A DNA stretch of 55,174 nucleotides from Bacillota bacterium (lineage in GTDB: Bacteria; Bacillota; Clostridia; Acetivibrionales; DSM-1351), in assembly GCA_023426005.1 (NCBI GenBank), contig JAFABO010000152.1, positions 1 to 55,174 of the forward strand. Direction: 5' to 3'. A program made the translations under genes and the position numbers. Positions 36,615-45,356 of the stretch are shown here, piece after piece (position 1 is the first letter of the stretch; each line of letters begins with the position of its first letter). The notes beneath the pieces were generated by a model. The model was not told the DNA's origin and searched no databases. It was given only the letters and a program-made list of their open reading frames with translations.

Positions 36615-36848
36615 ACGATTTAACTCCTTAGATGCTGTTGAATTAAAACTTCTGCCATTTTCTTACTGAATTATACCGTAAAATTTATATATATTCAACA
36701 ATGCTTTATTTTGTGTTTTCAGAGATAATTATATTAATAGTAAATTTTAAAGCCTGATATATATATTGTTTTTGACAAATTCTAAAATGTAAAATCATTG
36801 TAAACATTTATTACGAATGATACTTTTAGAAAGCTATAGAGTATATAA

Positions 36849-36872
36849 TGTATTAAAAATTGTATTAAAAAT
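36849..36872 (+). repeat. 12-base tandem direct repeat
   Basis: TGTATTAAAAAT occurs twice back to back (36849-36860 and 36861-36872), about 35 bases before the phospholipase C-like gene. AT-rich, so possibly chance. Confidence 0.5.
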
Positions 36873-36905
36873 CGCAGCTTAGTCACAGTATTATGGGAGG
36901 TTGTA

Positions 36906-37640
36906 ATGCCTACAATTGTTGAAAATTCATATGGGAAATTATTTCAGTACACCATGAAAGCTATAAATCCTGTTAAAAAGGTTATAATGACTACCGAATG
37001 TAAAGTACATAGAGTCATTAATATTCAAGCACTGGTAATTCTTAAGAGTGATAAGAAATTTGAACAGTTCAAGCTTTTTTCACAATATATAACCGAATTA
37101 AACCTTGGTGTTGTCTGGGCAGATCAGGATTTCAAAAGCTCAGGTCATTTTTATAATCCAATAAAAGACAGAGGGCTTTACGGAAACACCAATGCTCTAT
37201 CTCTGGCAAATAATTATTACTCCTTTGCGCTGGGTTACTATGGGTCAGGTGATATAAAACGGGCAATGTTTTTTCTTGGAGCAGCGGCTCATCTGGTACA
37301 GGATATGACTGTACCGCAGCATGCGAATATCAAGCTTTTGAAGGAACATCACAAATTTGAAAAGTTTGTAAGGGATACATTTCTTAGTACACCTGAATAT
37401 TTAGTCTGCGAAAATGGCTGTTATCTCAGAGATATAAAAGAATTTATACGTCAAAATGCCATTGATGCCATTAAGGCAAACAGCAGATTGAGTACAATTA
37501 TTGATGATGAACGAAGGTACTACGAGCTGACAAAGGTTGTACTGCCGCTAGCCCAAAGAAGCACTGCAGGCTTGCTCTCAATGTTTTACAGGGATATACA
37601 GTCAGGTGAAATGCTATCACATGAAATACGGTCAATGTAA
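36906..37640 (+). CDS. Zinc-dependent phospholipase C family protein lacking a signal peptide
   Basis: 244 residues matching the B. cereus PLC / alpha-toxin catalytic domain. Candidate zinc ligands line up: H35 (KVHRVINIQAL), D73 or D75 (WADQD), H81 (GHFYNP), H129 and D133 (AAHLVQD), H139 (PQHA), H148 and E152 (HHKFE). The secreted enzymes also use the amino group of a mature N-terminal Trp freed by signal-peptide removal; here there is no signal peptide and no such Trp, so the third metal site is altered or the protein works inside the cell. GGGAGG precedes the ATG by five bases. Its role is unknown; a sporulation or membrane-lipid function is possible. Confidence 0.85.
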   Translation: MPTIVENSYGKLFQYTMKAINPVKKVIMTTECKVHRVINIQALVILKSDKKFEQFKLFSQYITELNLGVVWADQDFKSSGHFYNPIKDRGLYGNTNALSLANNYYSFALGYYGSGDIKRAMFFLGAAAHLVQDMTVPQHANIKLLKEHHKFEKFVRDTFLSTPEYLVCENGCYLRDIKEFIRQNAIDAIKANSRLSTIIDDERRYYELTKVVLPLAQRSTAGLLSMFYRDIQSGEMLSHEIRSM

Positions 37641-37674
37641 AGAAGCACGTTTAAGATTAAAATGCTATCGGCAT

Positions 37675-37733
37675 ATTGTACATGAAAAAATAAATTATTA
37701 ATTCAACATAATTATGGTTTGGGCATGTACAAT
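37675..37733. repeat. 10-base perfect inverted repeat
   Basis: ATTGTACATG (37675-37684) and CATGTACAAT (37724-37733) are separated by 39 bases in the 244-base gap after the phospholipase gene. It could be an operator pair or a weak hairpin; no T tract follows. Confidence 0.45.
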
Positions 37734-37884
37734 TGTCAACTGTTTAATATATAATAAAAGGACACAGTTGCCTTATATACCAGACAAAGGAAATCCGTCA
37801 TATAACAAACAGCCCTCAGTCTAAGCTTAAAAATATGCGTATAATGTGTTAATAATTCATTCTATGGGTTTAAGGAGAAGACAG

Positions 37885-38301
37885 ATGAAATCATACCGCA
37901 AGGAGCTGTATTTCAATATTCCAAGGCGCAGGGCATATGTAAATATCACTCCGCAGGTTCAAAAGTGTATTGATGAAAGCGGAATAAAAGAAGGAATGGT
38001 ATTGGTCAATGCCATGAATATAACTGCCAGTGTGTTTATAAATGATGATGAAGCCGGATTGCATCAGGACTTCGAAAAATGGCTGGAAACACTTGCCCCT
38101 GAAAAGCCTTACAGCCAATATAACCACAATGGGTTTGAAGATAATGCCGATGCACATCTGAAAAGACAGATAATGGGCCGTGAAGCTGTTGTCGCGGTTA
38201 CAAACGGAAAACTTGATTTTGGCACCTGGGAACAGCTTTTTTATGGTGAATTCGACGGTAAAAGAGAGAAAAGGGTTCTTGTGAAAATTATTGGAGAATA
38301 A
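37885..38301 (+). CDS. YjbQ family protein (UPF0047)
   Basis: 138 residues from ATG 37885, the usual family length; AAGGAG is seven bases upstream and decides against the ATG at 37846. Family signatures are HLKRQIMGREAVVAVTNGK and GTWEQLFYGEFDG in the C-terminal half, with the conserved His/Glu residues expected at the active site. YjbQ homologues are annotated as secondary thiamine-phosphate synthases because they can replace ThiE weakly; the true role is unsettled. It is transcribed alone, with no thiamine genes nearby. Confidence 0.9.
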   Translation: MKSYRKELYFNIPRRRAYVNITPQVQKCIDESGIKEGMVLVNAMNITASVFINDDEAGLHQDFEKWLETLAPEKPYSQYNHNGFEDNADAHLKRQIMGREAVVAVTNGKLDFGTWEQLFYGEFDGKREKRVLVKIIGE

Positions 38302-38386
38302 AATACTGAATATCCTGCAGCTTGGTATCTTACATTTATAGTTTCCCTTTAATCAGTAAATTCTATCTGGAGAAAAGGAGATTATT

Positions 38387-39100
38387 ATGAAAATCTGTGT
38401 GATTCACGGAAGTCCCGGAAAGGGCAATACGTACAAGACAACGCAAATATTCATGGAGCAGTTGAGGAAAAACGCTGAACTTGAAATAGCGGAGTTTTAT
38501 CTGCCTAAAGCATTGCCTTATTTTTGCTGCGGCTGCTACAGCTGCTATGACGAAAGTGCCGACAAATGCCCTCATGCCCAGTATACACGGCCAATTGAAC
38601 AGGCTATGAAAGAAGCTGACGGTCTTGTTTTAACTTCACCGGTTTATGTACTTGCAGAGAGCGGTGCTATAAAGTCCTTCCTGGATCATTTCAAATATAT
38701 GCACCTGCCTCACAGGCCTATGGAAGAAATGTTCTCAAAGGTAGCGATGGTTATTTCTACAACGGCGGGTGCAAGTACCGGAAAGGCTATAAAGGCTATA
38801 TCAAGAACGTTGAAATTCTGGGGCATTAAAAGGATTTACAGTTTGGGCCTGACAGTCTTTACCAGGAACTGGGAAGATATGAAAACAGGAAAGCAGATCA
38901 AGCTTCAAAAACTTATTGGGAAAAAAGCCGACATATTCCATAGAGCACTGGTAAATAGGAGAAGGATCCCTTCCACAATATTTATCAAATTTATGTTTAT
39001 GTACATTAAAAAGGTGATGAAGGACTGTGAAGACGGTCACGCAGATAAAAAATATTGGCTTCAAAAAGGATGGCTGACCGGTCAGAATAGGCCGTTTTAA
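38387..39100 (+). CDS. Flavodoxin-like NAD(P)H-dependent FMN oxidoreductase
   Basis: 237 residues. The flavin phosphate loop GSPGKGNTYKT (9-19) and the SPVYVLAESGAIKSFLDH segment (about 85-102) identify the NADPH-dependent FMN reductase / iron-sulfur flavoprotein group. The cysteine pattern CCGCYSCYDESADKC (45-59) resembles the compact motif of iron-sulfur flavoproteins, so an Fe-S cluster is possible. The C-terminal 70 residues, rich in Lys and aromatic residues, extend beyond the flavodoxin core. AAAAGGAG lies seven bases before the ATG. The gene ends at a terminator at 39118-39145. Substrate unknown. Confidence 0.88.
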   Translation: MKICVIHGSPGKGNTYKTTQIFMEQLRKNAELEIAEFYLPKALPYFCCGCYSCYDESADKCPHAQYTRPIEQAMKEADGLVLTSPVYVLAESGAIKSFLDHFKYMHLPHRPMEEMFSKVAMVISTTAGASTGKAIKAISRTLKFWGIKRIYSLGLTVFTRNWEDMKTGKQIKLQKLIGKKADIFHRALVNRRRIPSTIFIKFMFMYIKKVMKDCEDGHADKKYWLQKGWLTGQNRPF

Positions 39101-39117
39101 ACCAGAATGACCGGTAG

Positions 39118-39145
39118 GCTGAAATCCATGAGGTTTCAGCTTTTT
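39118..39145 (+). terminator. Rho-independent terminator of the FMN oxidoreductase gene
   Basis: GCTGAAATC (39118-39126) pairs with GGTTTCAGC (39132-39140), with one T-G wobble, and TTTTT follows. Confidence 0.85.
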
Positions 39146-39173
39146 GTGCAGTTTGGGCTCCTTCGAAACAAAC

Positions 39174-39210
39174 TATCCAAATATATTTAATGTATGATAT
39201 TATTTGGATA
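39174..39210. repeat. 10-base perfect inverted repeat
   Basis: TATCCAAATA (39174-39183) and TATTTGGATA (39201-39210) with a 17-base spacer lie about 75 bases before the lipoprotein gene. Its location suits an operator; the binding protein is unknown. Confidence 0.5.
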
Positions 39211-39284
39211 TTGATAATACTGGGTATATCCGGAAAAAGGATGAAGAGGGCGAGCCATTTGGTATGAGAGCAGGAGAATAACAA

Positions 39285-40193
39285 ATGAGAAAAAGGAATA
39301 TCTTATTAATAGCTATAAAGCCTATCATATTATCGGTGACCATTGCACTTGGCATGAGCGGCTGTTCATCAGACAACAAGCTTTACATAGCTTCGGAACC
39401 CCAGACAGCGGCAAATTATAAAGAGGTCAATACCGCGGACAATACAAATGCTGTTTCAGCGGTAACCGATATGGTGAATGATACAAACACTGAGGTTATT
39501 AAGTCCTGGGAGGAATATGAAGTCCAAAAAGTTCCTTTAATTGCCGCAATACCTGACAAAAATATATTTTTATACGGCATAAAAGATAAGGGAGTGATAC
39601 TTTATTATAATAATACCGGGCATTTTTATGACTGGAACTATATGACGCCAAGATTTGTACTTCCCAGAATGGAATTGGCTGATTTTGACCGGGATGGCAG
39701 GGAGGAATTGGCTGTAATACTTTATGCAGGGTCAGGGACAGGGTATTCGGTTGAAGAGCTGCACATTGTCGGGGTCTCTGAAAATAAAGTACTTTCTGAT
39801 GATCCAAAGGATAAAAACTATCTGCTTCCCAATAAAGAGTATTTTAAGGATTATATCTTTACAAATTATGAAGAGCAGTTGAAAAAGCAGATAAAGCTTA
39901 ATACGCATAAAAAGGGGAGTTCGCTCATGGCCGATGTCACTGTCGGAAAAAAAGTAAACTCTTTTGAATTGGCAAATACGGAAGATGATATTGATAATAA
40001 TAATATTGTTTTTGGAAATATAGTGGGATTTGAAATCAAAGATAAAAAAATACTGGCGAGGTTTGCACTGGGCGCTATTAGAAAGTCCTACGCTTCTCCT
40101 GATTTTATTGGTGAAATCAACTCGGAAGTTGACTTCGACAGTGGAGTATTTACTTTAAAAAACCTGTCTTTTCAAAAAAACAGCGATAGTTAG
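39285..40193 (+). CDS. Hypothetical lipoprotein
   Basis: 302 residues with a lipoprotein signal (lipobox MSGC, C27). The mature part is acidic and polar; LADFDRDGREELAVIL (about 126-141) resembles an FG-GAP/VCBS calcium-binding beta-propeller repeat, but only one is clear. CAGGAG lies eight bases before the ATG. I do not recognise a wider family. It probably sits on the outer face of the membrane. No operon partner is certain; the GNAT gene follows after 81 bases. Confidence 0.75.
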   Translation: MRKRNILLIAIKPIILSVTIALGMSGCSSDNKLYIASEPQTAANYKEVNTADNTNAVSAVTDMVNDTNTEVIKSWEEYEVQKVPLIAAIPDKNIFLYGIKDKGVILYYNNTGHFYDWNYMTPRFVLPRMELADFDRDGREELAVILYAGSGTGYSVEELHIVGVSENKVLSDDPKDKNYLLPNKEYFKDYIFTNYEEQLKKQIKLNTHKKGSSLMADVTVGKKVNSFELANTEDDIDNNNIVFGNIVGFEIKDKKILARFALGAIRKSYASPDFIGEINSEVDFDSGVFTLKNLSFQKNSDS

Positions 40194-40274
40194 GATTGTT
40201 TTTTATGTAACTGAAGCAGTTGATTTATCTTATAGGTAATTTGCATGATCAATAATTTTTGAGGGAGGATAAAA

Positions 40275-40823
40275 ATGTTCTATTATCAGGTAAACGACGA
40301 TATTCAATTAAGAGTTCTGGAAAATAAGAATGCCAGAGAACTTTATAAATTGATTGATAATAACCGTTTATACCTAAGGGAATGGCTGCCATGGGTTGGA
40401 GCAACAACAAGTGCAGATGCCATAAAAGATTTTATCAAGTCCTCAAGAAAACAGTTGGCTGATAATAACGGATTTCAGGCAGGAGTATACTATAAAGGTG
40501 AAATTACAGGTACTATTGGTCTTCATGGCATAGATTGGAGCAACAAAAAAACTACAATAGGCTACTGGCTTGCGGAGGAGCATCAAGGTAAAGGCATAAT
40601 GACAGAATCCTGCAGGGCAATTATAAATTATGTGATGAAAGACCTGGGTTTAAATCGGGTTGAAATAAGAGCCGCCGAATTTAACAAAAGGAGCAGGGCA
40701 GTACCTGAAAGGCTGGGATTTACGCTGGAGGGCTCGGTAAGACAGGCCGAATGGCTGTATGACCACTATGTAAATCATGCTGTTTATGGTATCCTGGCTG
40801 AAGAGTGGAATAAATTACATTAA
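40275..40823 (+). CDS. RimJ/RimL-type GNAT acetyltransferase
   Basis: 182 residues of the GNAT family. REWLPWVGATTS near 36-47, the acetyl-CoA loop WLAEEHQGKGIMTE (about 98-111) and NRVEIRAAEFNKRS (about 130-143) are typical of the RimJ/RimL ribosomal-protein serine acetyltransferase branch. The acceptor is unknown; many members acetylate small molecules or antibiotics. GGGAGG lies eight bases before the ATG. A small membrane-protein gene follows after 25 bases. Confidence 0.92.
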   Translation: MFYYQVNDDIQLRVLENKNARELYKLIDNNRLYLREWLPWVGATTSADAIKDFIKSSRKQLADNNGFQAGVYYKGEITGTIGLHGIDWSNKKTTIGYWLAEEHQGKGIMTESCRAIINYVMKDLGLNRVEIRAAEFNKRSRAVPERLGFTLEGSVRQAEWLYDHYVNHAVYGILAEEWNKLH

Positions 40824-40848
40824 ATCATATTAACAGGAGGAATTCATA

Positions 40849-41115
40849 GTGGAAGATTGGATACCGGTGGTAGGCTCCCTGGGCTTGGCGTTAATAGTCG
40901 TAATACCGTTTATAGTAAATAAAGTGATGAAATACAAGCTGGAAATTGCCCGGATAAATGCTGAAACCACATTAAAAGCCGAGCAAATTCGTGCAAACAA
41001 TCAACTGGAAATCGAGATGCTTGTGAAACAACAGGAGGGACAGGCAGGAAAGCTCAGATACCAGGAAGATGTCAATTATGACCAGACGCCCGATAAAATA
41101 AAGCGAAGGGTGTAA
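40849..41115 (+). CDS. Small membrane protein with coiled-coil tail
   Basis: 88 residues from a GTG at 40849 with AGGAGG ten bases upstream. One membrane helix (about 7-27) is followed by a charged helical region (30-70) with heptad-like spacing and a polar tail. The layout resembles small envelope proteins and SHOCT-like or phage-shock-type small proteins, but I do not recognise the family. It probably shares a transcript with the GNAT gene before it. Confidence 0.65.
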   Translation: MEDWIPVVGSLGLALIVVIPFIVNKVMKYKLEIARINAETTLKAEQIRANNQLEIEMLVKQQEGQAGKLRYQEDVNYDQTPDKIKRRV

Positions 41116-41154
41116 CGGATTTAAAGTTATTTGACAAGTCATTGAGGTAGAGAC

Positions 41155-41847
41155 ATGGAAAGTATTACAAGGGATTGGAATCCCAAGCAGGCAAGACTAA
41201 AGGAAATTATTTTAAAACAGGATAAATTCCAGGAGGCAATAGAGCTTACACTTTATATGCATAGTCTTGTACATTCGTCGGAAATGTCGGGGAAGGATAC
41301 TCCTACATATGAGGATGATTTGTGGAAAGGGCTTGACCCGGGAGTATTCGGTTCCCAGCATAAGCAAAAGGGTTCGACCATAGCCTGGAATTTATGGCAT
41401 CTGACCAGGATAGAAGATCTGACAGCAAATATTCTCATAGCTGAAGACAGTCAGGTCTTAAATTGCGGAGATTGGCTTGATAAAATGAAAGTATCGGTAA
41501 CTGATACCGGAAATTCAATGAATGACAGCGAGATTGCCGAATTCAGTGCACAGCTTGATATGCTGGAACTGAGAAATTACAGGATTGCCGTTGGCAGGAA
41601 AACCCGTGAAATACTAAAGAAGCTGATTCCCAAAGATATGAAGCGGAAGGTCAAGCCCGAAAGCATCCGGAGGATATGGGAGGAAGGCGGCGTTACTGAG
41701 GCCGAGCAGTCCAGATGGCTGTTGGAGTTTTGGGGCAAAAAGACCGTTGCCGGAATAATATTGATGCCTATAACCCGGCATCAGGTGGTTCACATAAATG
41801 ACAGCTTAAAGCTGAAAAGCAAGATTCTGGTTTCGCCGGTCTTATAG
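41155..41847 (+). CDS. DinB-superfamily protein
   Basis: 230 residues with the helical DinB/YfiT layout. Candidate metal-ligand histidines are in LYMHSLVHSS (about 37-45), AWNLWHLTRIED (about 77-88) and TRHQVVHINDS (about 208-218). Members are thiol-dependent or metal-dependent helical-bundle enzymes, often DNA-damage induced or mycothiol/bacillithiol transferases; function cannot be assigned here. It starts 39 bases after the small membrane-protein gene. The ribosome binding site is GAGGTAGAG, close to the ATG. Confidence 0.72.
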   Translation: MESITRDWNPKQARLKEIILKQDKFQEAIELTLYMHSLVHSSEMSGKDTPTYEDDLWKGLDPGVFGSQHKQKGSTIAWNLWHLTRIEDLTANILIAEDSQVLNCGDWLDKMKVSVTDTGNSMNDSEIAEFSAQLDMLELRNYRIAVGRKTREILKKLIPKDMKRKVKPESIRRIWEEGGVTEAEQSRWLLEFWGKKTVAGIILMPITRHQVVHINDSLKLKSKILVSPVL

Positions 41848-41961
41848 AATATAATTTAGCATAACCCAGTGGAGAATACCCATGATTCGGTGAGTCCACC
41901 GTAGTTGTGAGGTAATGTCAGTAATTAAAAGGTTTTAATTATAAACCGATAGGAGGCTATT

Positions 41962-42579
41962 ATGGGAGCTATGAGAGAGATTTTCGGACCCAGCAAGAAG
42001 GAGATATGGAAACAGCTAAGCCTGCAGCTGGAAAACAGTGAGTACATTGAAGGCGGTTTTTTAAAGAGTGACAAAATCGTTGCCCGTATAAAAAACTGGA
42101 TTGTCACACTTGATACATATACAGTTTCAACTGGGCAAACCACTATCATATATACCAGAATAAGAGCACCTTATGTCAATAAGGACGGAATCAGGTTCAA
42201 AATATATAAAAGCGGTATTTTTAGCGGGATGGGTGCCGCCCTGGGAATGCAGGACATTGAGGTCGGAAATCCGGAGTTTGATGAAGCATTTGTTATTAAG
42301 GGGAATAATGAGGAGAAAATAAAGGAATTATTTAAAAGTCTGCAGCTGCAAAAGCTAATGCTGATGCAATCCAGATTCCATCTGGAAGTAAAGGATGACG
42401 AGGGGTGGTTTGGTACCACTTTTCCCGAAGGAGTCGATGAACTATACTTCTCCATACCCGTTGTTTTAAAGGATATTAATCAATTAAAGGGTCTTTTTGA
42501 AATCTTTTCAGAAGTACTGAATCAGCTGTGCATTTTAGGTTCGGCCTATGACAGCCATCCCGGAGTAGAACTTAATTGA
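41962..42579 (+). CDS. Hypothetical protein, 205 residues
   Basis: A soluble alpha/beta protein with no signal peptide or membrane helix. The region around 45-90 (KIVARIKNWIVTLDTYTVSTG) looks like beta strands, and GIFSGMGAALGMQDIEVGNPEFDEAFVIKGN (in two halves about 89-104 and 105-119) resembles DUF3137-type proteins, where a bulky hydrophobic loop precedes an FDxxFxV motif. AGGAGG lies five bases before the ATG. It stands alone with 114 bases upstream containing no recognised element. Function unknown. Confidence 0.62.
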   Translation: MGAMREIFGPSKKEIWKQLSLQLENSEYIEGGFLKSDKIVARIKNWIVTLDTYTVSTGQTTIIYTRIRAPYVNKDGIRFKIYKSGIFSGMGAALGMQDIEVGNPEFDEAFVIKGNNEEKIKELFKSLQLQKLMLMQSRFHLEVKDDEGWFGTTFPEGVDELYFSIPVVLKDINQLKGLFEIFSEVLNQLCILGSAYDSHPGVELN

Positions 42580-42615
42580 GGTCAAATACACTATTGGCGG
42601 CTATGAGGCAGAGAA

Positions 42616-43089
42616 ATGAAGTTTATTGATGATACCGGAACTTACACAGTTAAAATTGAAAGTGCTTATTCTTATGAGGCATCCAGTCTTCTGGAGGAAC
42701 TGTCCCTGGAGTTGGAGCATATAACCGGAAGCAGCGGAAACAGCTCGTTTGATATCTGTGATATAAATGATTTCAGGGCCGTATTTGTTATTGCCCGGAA
42801 CGAACGGGGTGAGGCAGTCGGGTGCGGAGCAATTCGCCCGCTAAATGAACGTACTGCCGAGATAAAACGCATTTATTCAAGAATCAAAAAAGCCGGGATC
42901 GGGAAAAAAATAGTCGGCTTTTTGGAGACAGAGGCAAAAGCTCTGGGATATAAATCGGTATGCCTTGAAACCAGGATTATCAATCAAAATGCCGTTGTAT
43001 TTTATAAAAAACTTGGGTATACGGTTATTCCGAATTACGGAAAATACCATAACAGTTCAGAAGCCGTCTGTTTTGAGAAAAAGATATAA
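42616..43089 (+). CDS. GNAT family N-acetyltransferase
   Basis: 157 residues. The core GNAT motif A is IKRIYSRIKKAGIGKKI (about 88-104) and motif B is SVCLETRIINQNAVVFYKKLGY (about 116-137), both typical. GEAVGCGAIRPL (about 69-80) is the central strand. Such proteins transfer acetyl from acetyl-CoA to amines; the target is unknown. GAGGCAGAG precedes the ATG. It starts 36 bases after the preceding gene and may be in its transcript. Confidence 0.9.
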   Translation: MKFIDDTGTYTVKIESAYSYEASSLLEELSLELEHITGSSGNSSFDICDINDFRAVFVIARNERGEAVGCGAIRPLNERTAEIKRIYSRIKKAGIGKKIVGFLETEAKALGYKSVCLETRIINQNAVVFYKKLGYTVIPNYGKYHNSSEAVCFEKKI

Positions 43090-43188
43090 ATTTTGTAATT
43101 TGAAAATAAAGTATATGTAATAGTATGGAAAGCAAAAGCAACTCCGATATGTTAGAATAATACTCAGAAAAGCATGGGAGGTAACAAT

Positions 43189-43944
43189 GTGAACACCGAA
43201 AAATTCAGCGGCAAGGCAAGTATTTATGAGAAATACAGACCTGAATACCCAGCGGCTTTTATAGACTATTTATACGGCAGTGCCGGTTTTAGCCAGGCAA
43301 GCACAATCGCTGATGTGGGCGCAGGTACCGGGATTCTCACCAGACAGCTCCTGGAGAAAGGAAGCAGGGTTTTTGGTGTGGAACCTAATAATGATATGAG
43401 AAAAACGGCTGAGACAAAATTAGCCGGGTTCAATAATTTTTATTCAGTAAACGGAACAGCGGAGAATACCCGGCTGGATGGCCAGAGCTTTGATTTTGTC
43501 ACTGTAGCGCAGGCCTTTCATTGGTTTGATGCTCTGGCTTTCAAAAAAGAATGCATGAGGATTTTAAAACCTGGGGGATTGGTTGTGCTGGTATGGAACA
43601 GCAGGGTTGCCGGGTCGGAACTTGTAATGGAAAATGCTGAAATTTGTAAGAAGTATTGTCCGCACTTCACAGGTTTCTCAGGCGGGATGGAGGAAAAGCC
43701 CTCCGACTTATCCATGTTTTTTAAAGACGGCACATATGAAACAAAACACTTTGACAACAAAATTTCATATGACCTGGAGGGTTTCATAGGAAGGAATCTT
43801 TCAGCCTCTTATGCTCCGGATGAGAAAGAAATCAATTATGTTAAGTTTGTAAATGCAATAACCTCATTATTTGACAGATACAGTGTCGGCGGCAGAGTTG
43901 TTGTTCCCAATGTAACAAGTTGCTATTCAGGTAAAGTGCAGTGA
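43189..43944 (+). CDS. Class I SAM-dependent methyltransferase
   Basis: 251 residues from a GTG at 43189, which has GGGAGG seven bases upstream; the ATG at 43174 overlaps that site and is rejected. SAM-binding motif I ADVGAGTGIL (about 36-45), the acidic loop VEPNNDM (about 57-63) and FDFVTVAQAFHWFD (about 93-106) are clear. The last helix-strand of the fold is present. Substrate unknown: this subgroup includes UbiE-like and trans-aconitate methyltransferase-like enzymes. It converges on the amidase gene and ends in a shared hairpin at 43952-44004. Confidence 0.9.
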   Translation: MNTEKFSGKASIYEKYRPEYPAAFIDYLYGSAGFSQASTIADVGAGTGILTRQLLEKGSRVFGVEPNNDMRKTAETKLAGFNNFYSVNGTAENTRLDGQSFDFVTVAQAFHWFDALAFKKECMRILKPGGLVVLVWNSRVAGSELVMENAEICKKYCPHFTGFSGGMEEKPSDLSMFFKDGTYETKHFDNKISYDLEGFIGRNLSASYAPDEKEINYVKFVNAITSLFDRYSVGGRVVVPNVTSCYSGKVQ

Positions 43945-43951
43945 ACTAAAC

Positions 43952-44004
43952 TGATACCGGTAATACCGGTAAACAGGCAGGTACCTGATATCCGGCCGGT
44001 ATCA
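43952..44004. terminator. Hairpin with nested repeats between convergent genes
   Basis: TGATACCGG (43952-43960) pairs perfectly with CCGGTATCA (43996-44004). Inside are the palindrome CAGGTACCTG (43978-43987) and the 9-base tandem repeat TACCGGTAA (43955-43963, 43964-43972). There is no T tract, so it is only a probable terminator. It includes the stop codon of the amidase gene. Confidence 0.5.
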
Positions 44005-45222
44005 ATTGATATCTGTAATATGAACAAAGAGTGAACTATATGCGTCTTTAGTCCAGGGTAAATTCCAGGAATCAAAGGAATGGGTGGCTATAACAGGCTC
44101 ATATCTGTCAAGGGCGCTGTTGTGAACCATTCCGACAATAATGGCTGAATGCTTTATTCCTGAACCGGCGGTAAACTCATATTGAATAATATCTCCATAG
44201 TTTACATATTCACCGATATCACTCGTATAGGCCGAATCCCCAAAAATGATTTTTTGAATTCCTTTGGGGCCGAATTCTTTTTTGTTATAATTGCCAAGTA
44301 AAATTGAATTCAGGCCCCTTGCGGTGCTCCATGTCCAGGAATAGCTGACGGCTTTGGCATTGGAGGAGGAGCCTTTTCTTATATAGTACCACTGATGGCT
44401 TCCTTTTGTATCATTTTCGGCGCCTCCGGCCTTAATGCACTGAGAGACGAAATTTGTACAATCTCCGCCATCCCATTCATTTTTTCCAAAGTTAATATAT
44501 TCATTTGAATAGTTTTTCCAGTGCTTTTGAGCCCAGTTGAAAGCGTTGTCCCTGCTGTACCCGGTTCTGGATTTTTGCTCTCTTTTGTTTGAGCGCGGCA
44601 CAATTTGCAATTTTGAAGGCGGGCTGCTTTTGGATCTGCTCAATGAAGCTTCCGCTGTTTTCTTTAACTCGTCTAAAGAGGATCTCAGCTGGCCCGGCGC
44701 TTCAAGGCGGCATTGCTCCGAATTGCCGCGCCCGGTTTCAAAGCTGTCCCGGATAATTTTCCATTGTCCATTTTCCTTGATCACTTGAATTTCATGTCTT
44801 TCCGATATCATCCCAACAACAGGGTCACCGGAGGAATTTACCGCATTCCAATGGACAAATGCTGTCAAAAGTGCATTTATTGTCAAGGTATTTTGCTCCT
44901 CTGCCGTTCTGATTAGTTTTACATTGGGAAAAACCTTCTTTATGGCATAATTGTTATTTGCATAGGAAATTAAATAATCCTGTAATATATGATTCTTAGT
45001 AAAAAGCAGATATTTTTCTGCTTCAACGGCCTGTTTTGAATAGTATTTATCCAGAATATCCACATTCCGGGCCGTTATTGAATTCATTTTTTCACATAGA
45101 TATTCTTTTACCATAGTTCCGGCAGCTCCAGTGCCGCTAGGTTTTGCTGCAATATTTACAGTTGCCGCTACTAACAAAAACATAATACCGGATACAGATA
45201 GTATTTTTCTTAATGAACTCAA
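44002..45222 (-). CDS. Secreted amidase-domain protein (Amidase_6)
   Basis: 407 residues if it starts at TTG 45222, which has an ideal GAGGTGAT seven bases upstream; an ATG at 45231 directly touches that site, and an ATG at 45288 lies before it. A signal peptide or anchor spans about residues 1-26. The middle resembles a lysozyme/NTF2-like helical region. The C-terminal Amidase_6 domain (about 250-405) has GGDCTNFVSQC with a probable catalytic cysteine, and HSAIIVG with a histidine, as in NlpC/CHAP-like cell-wall amidases. It should act on the cell wall or an exported substrate. It is divergent from the 3D-domain gene. Confidence 0.83.
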   Translation of the reverse strand: MSSLRKILSVSGIMFLLVAATVNIAAKPSGTGAAGTMVKEYLCEKMNSITARNVDILDKYYSKQAVEAEKYLLFTKNHILQDYLISYANNNYAIKKVFPNVKLIRTAEEQNTLTINALLTAFVHWNAVNSSGDPVVGMISERHEIQVIKENGQWKIIRDSFETGRGNSEQCRLEAPGQLRSSLDELKKTAEASLSRSKSSPPSKLQIVPRSNKREQKSRTGYSRDNAFNWAQKHWKNYSNEYINFGKNEWDGGDCTNFVSQCIKAGGAENDTKGSHQWYYIRKGSSSNAKAVSYSWTWSTARGLNSILLGNYNKKEFGPKGIQKIIFGDSAYTSDIGEYVNYGDIIQYEFTAGSGIKHSAIIVGMVHNSALDRYEPVIATHSFDSWNLPWTKDAYSSLFVHITDIN

Positions 45223-45356
45223 AGCTGCCATCACCTCAGATAAAATTATATCCAGAGAAATGTTTGTTATGCTGGGTATAAAAGACAAGCATTTTGGAAA
45301 ATAATAGATAATGGCATATTAAATTTATTTTTTAAATTAGGAGTGCTTAATAAAAA

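Noticed and set aside
36841..36872. CRISPR-like or iteron-like repeats before the phospholipase gene
   Set aside because: Only two AT-rich 12-base units without spacers; no cas or replication genes.
43174..43188. ATG at 43174 as methyltransferase start
   Set aside because: It is followed directly by GGGAGG, which serves as the ribosome site for the in-frame GTG at 43189.
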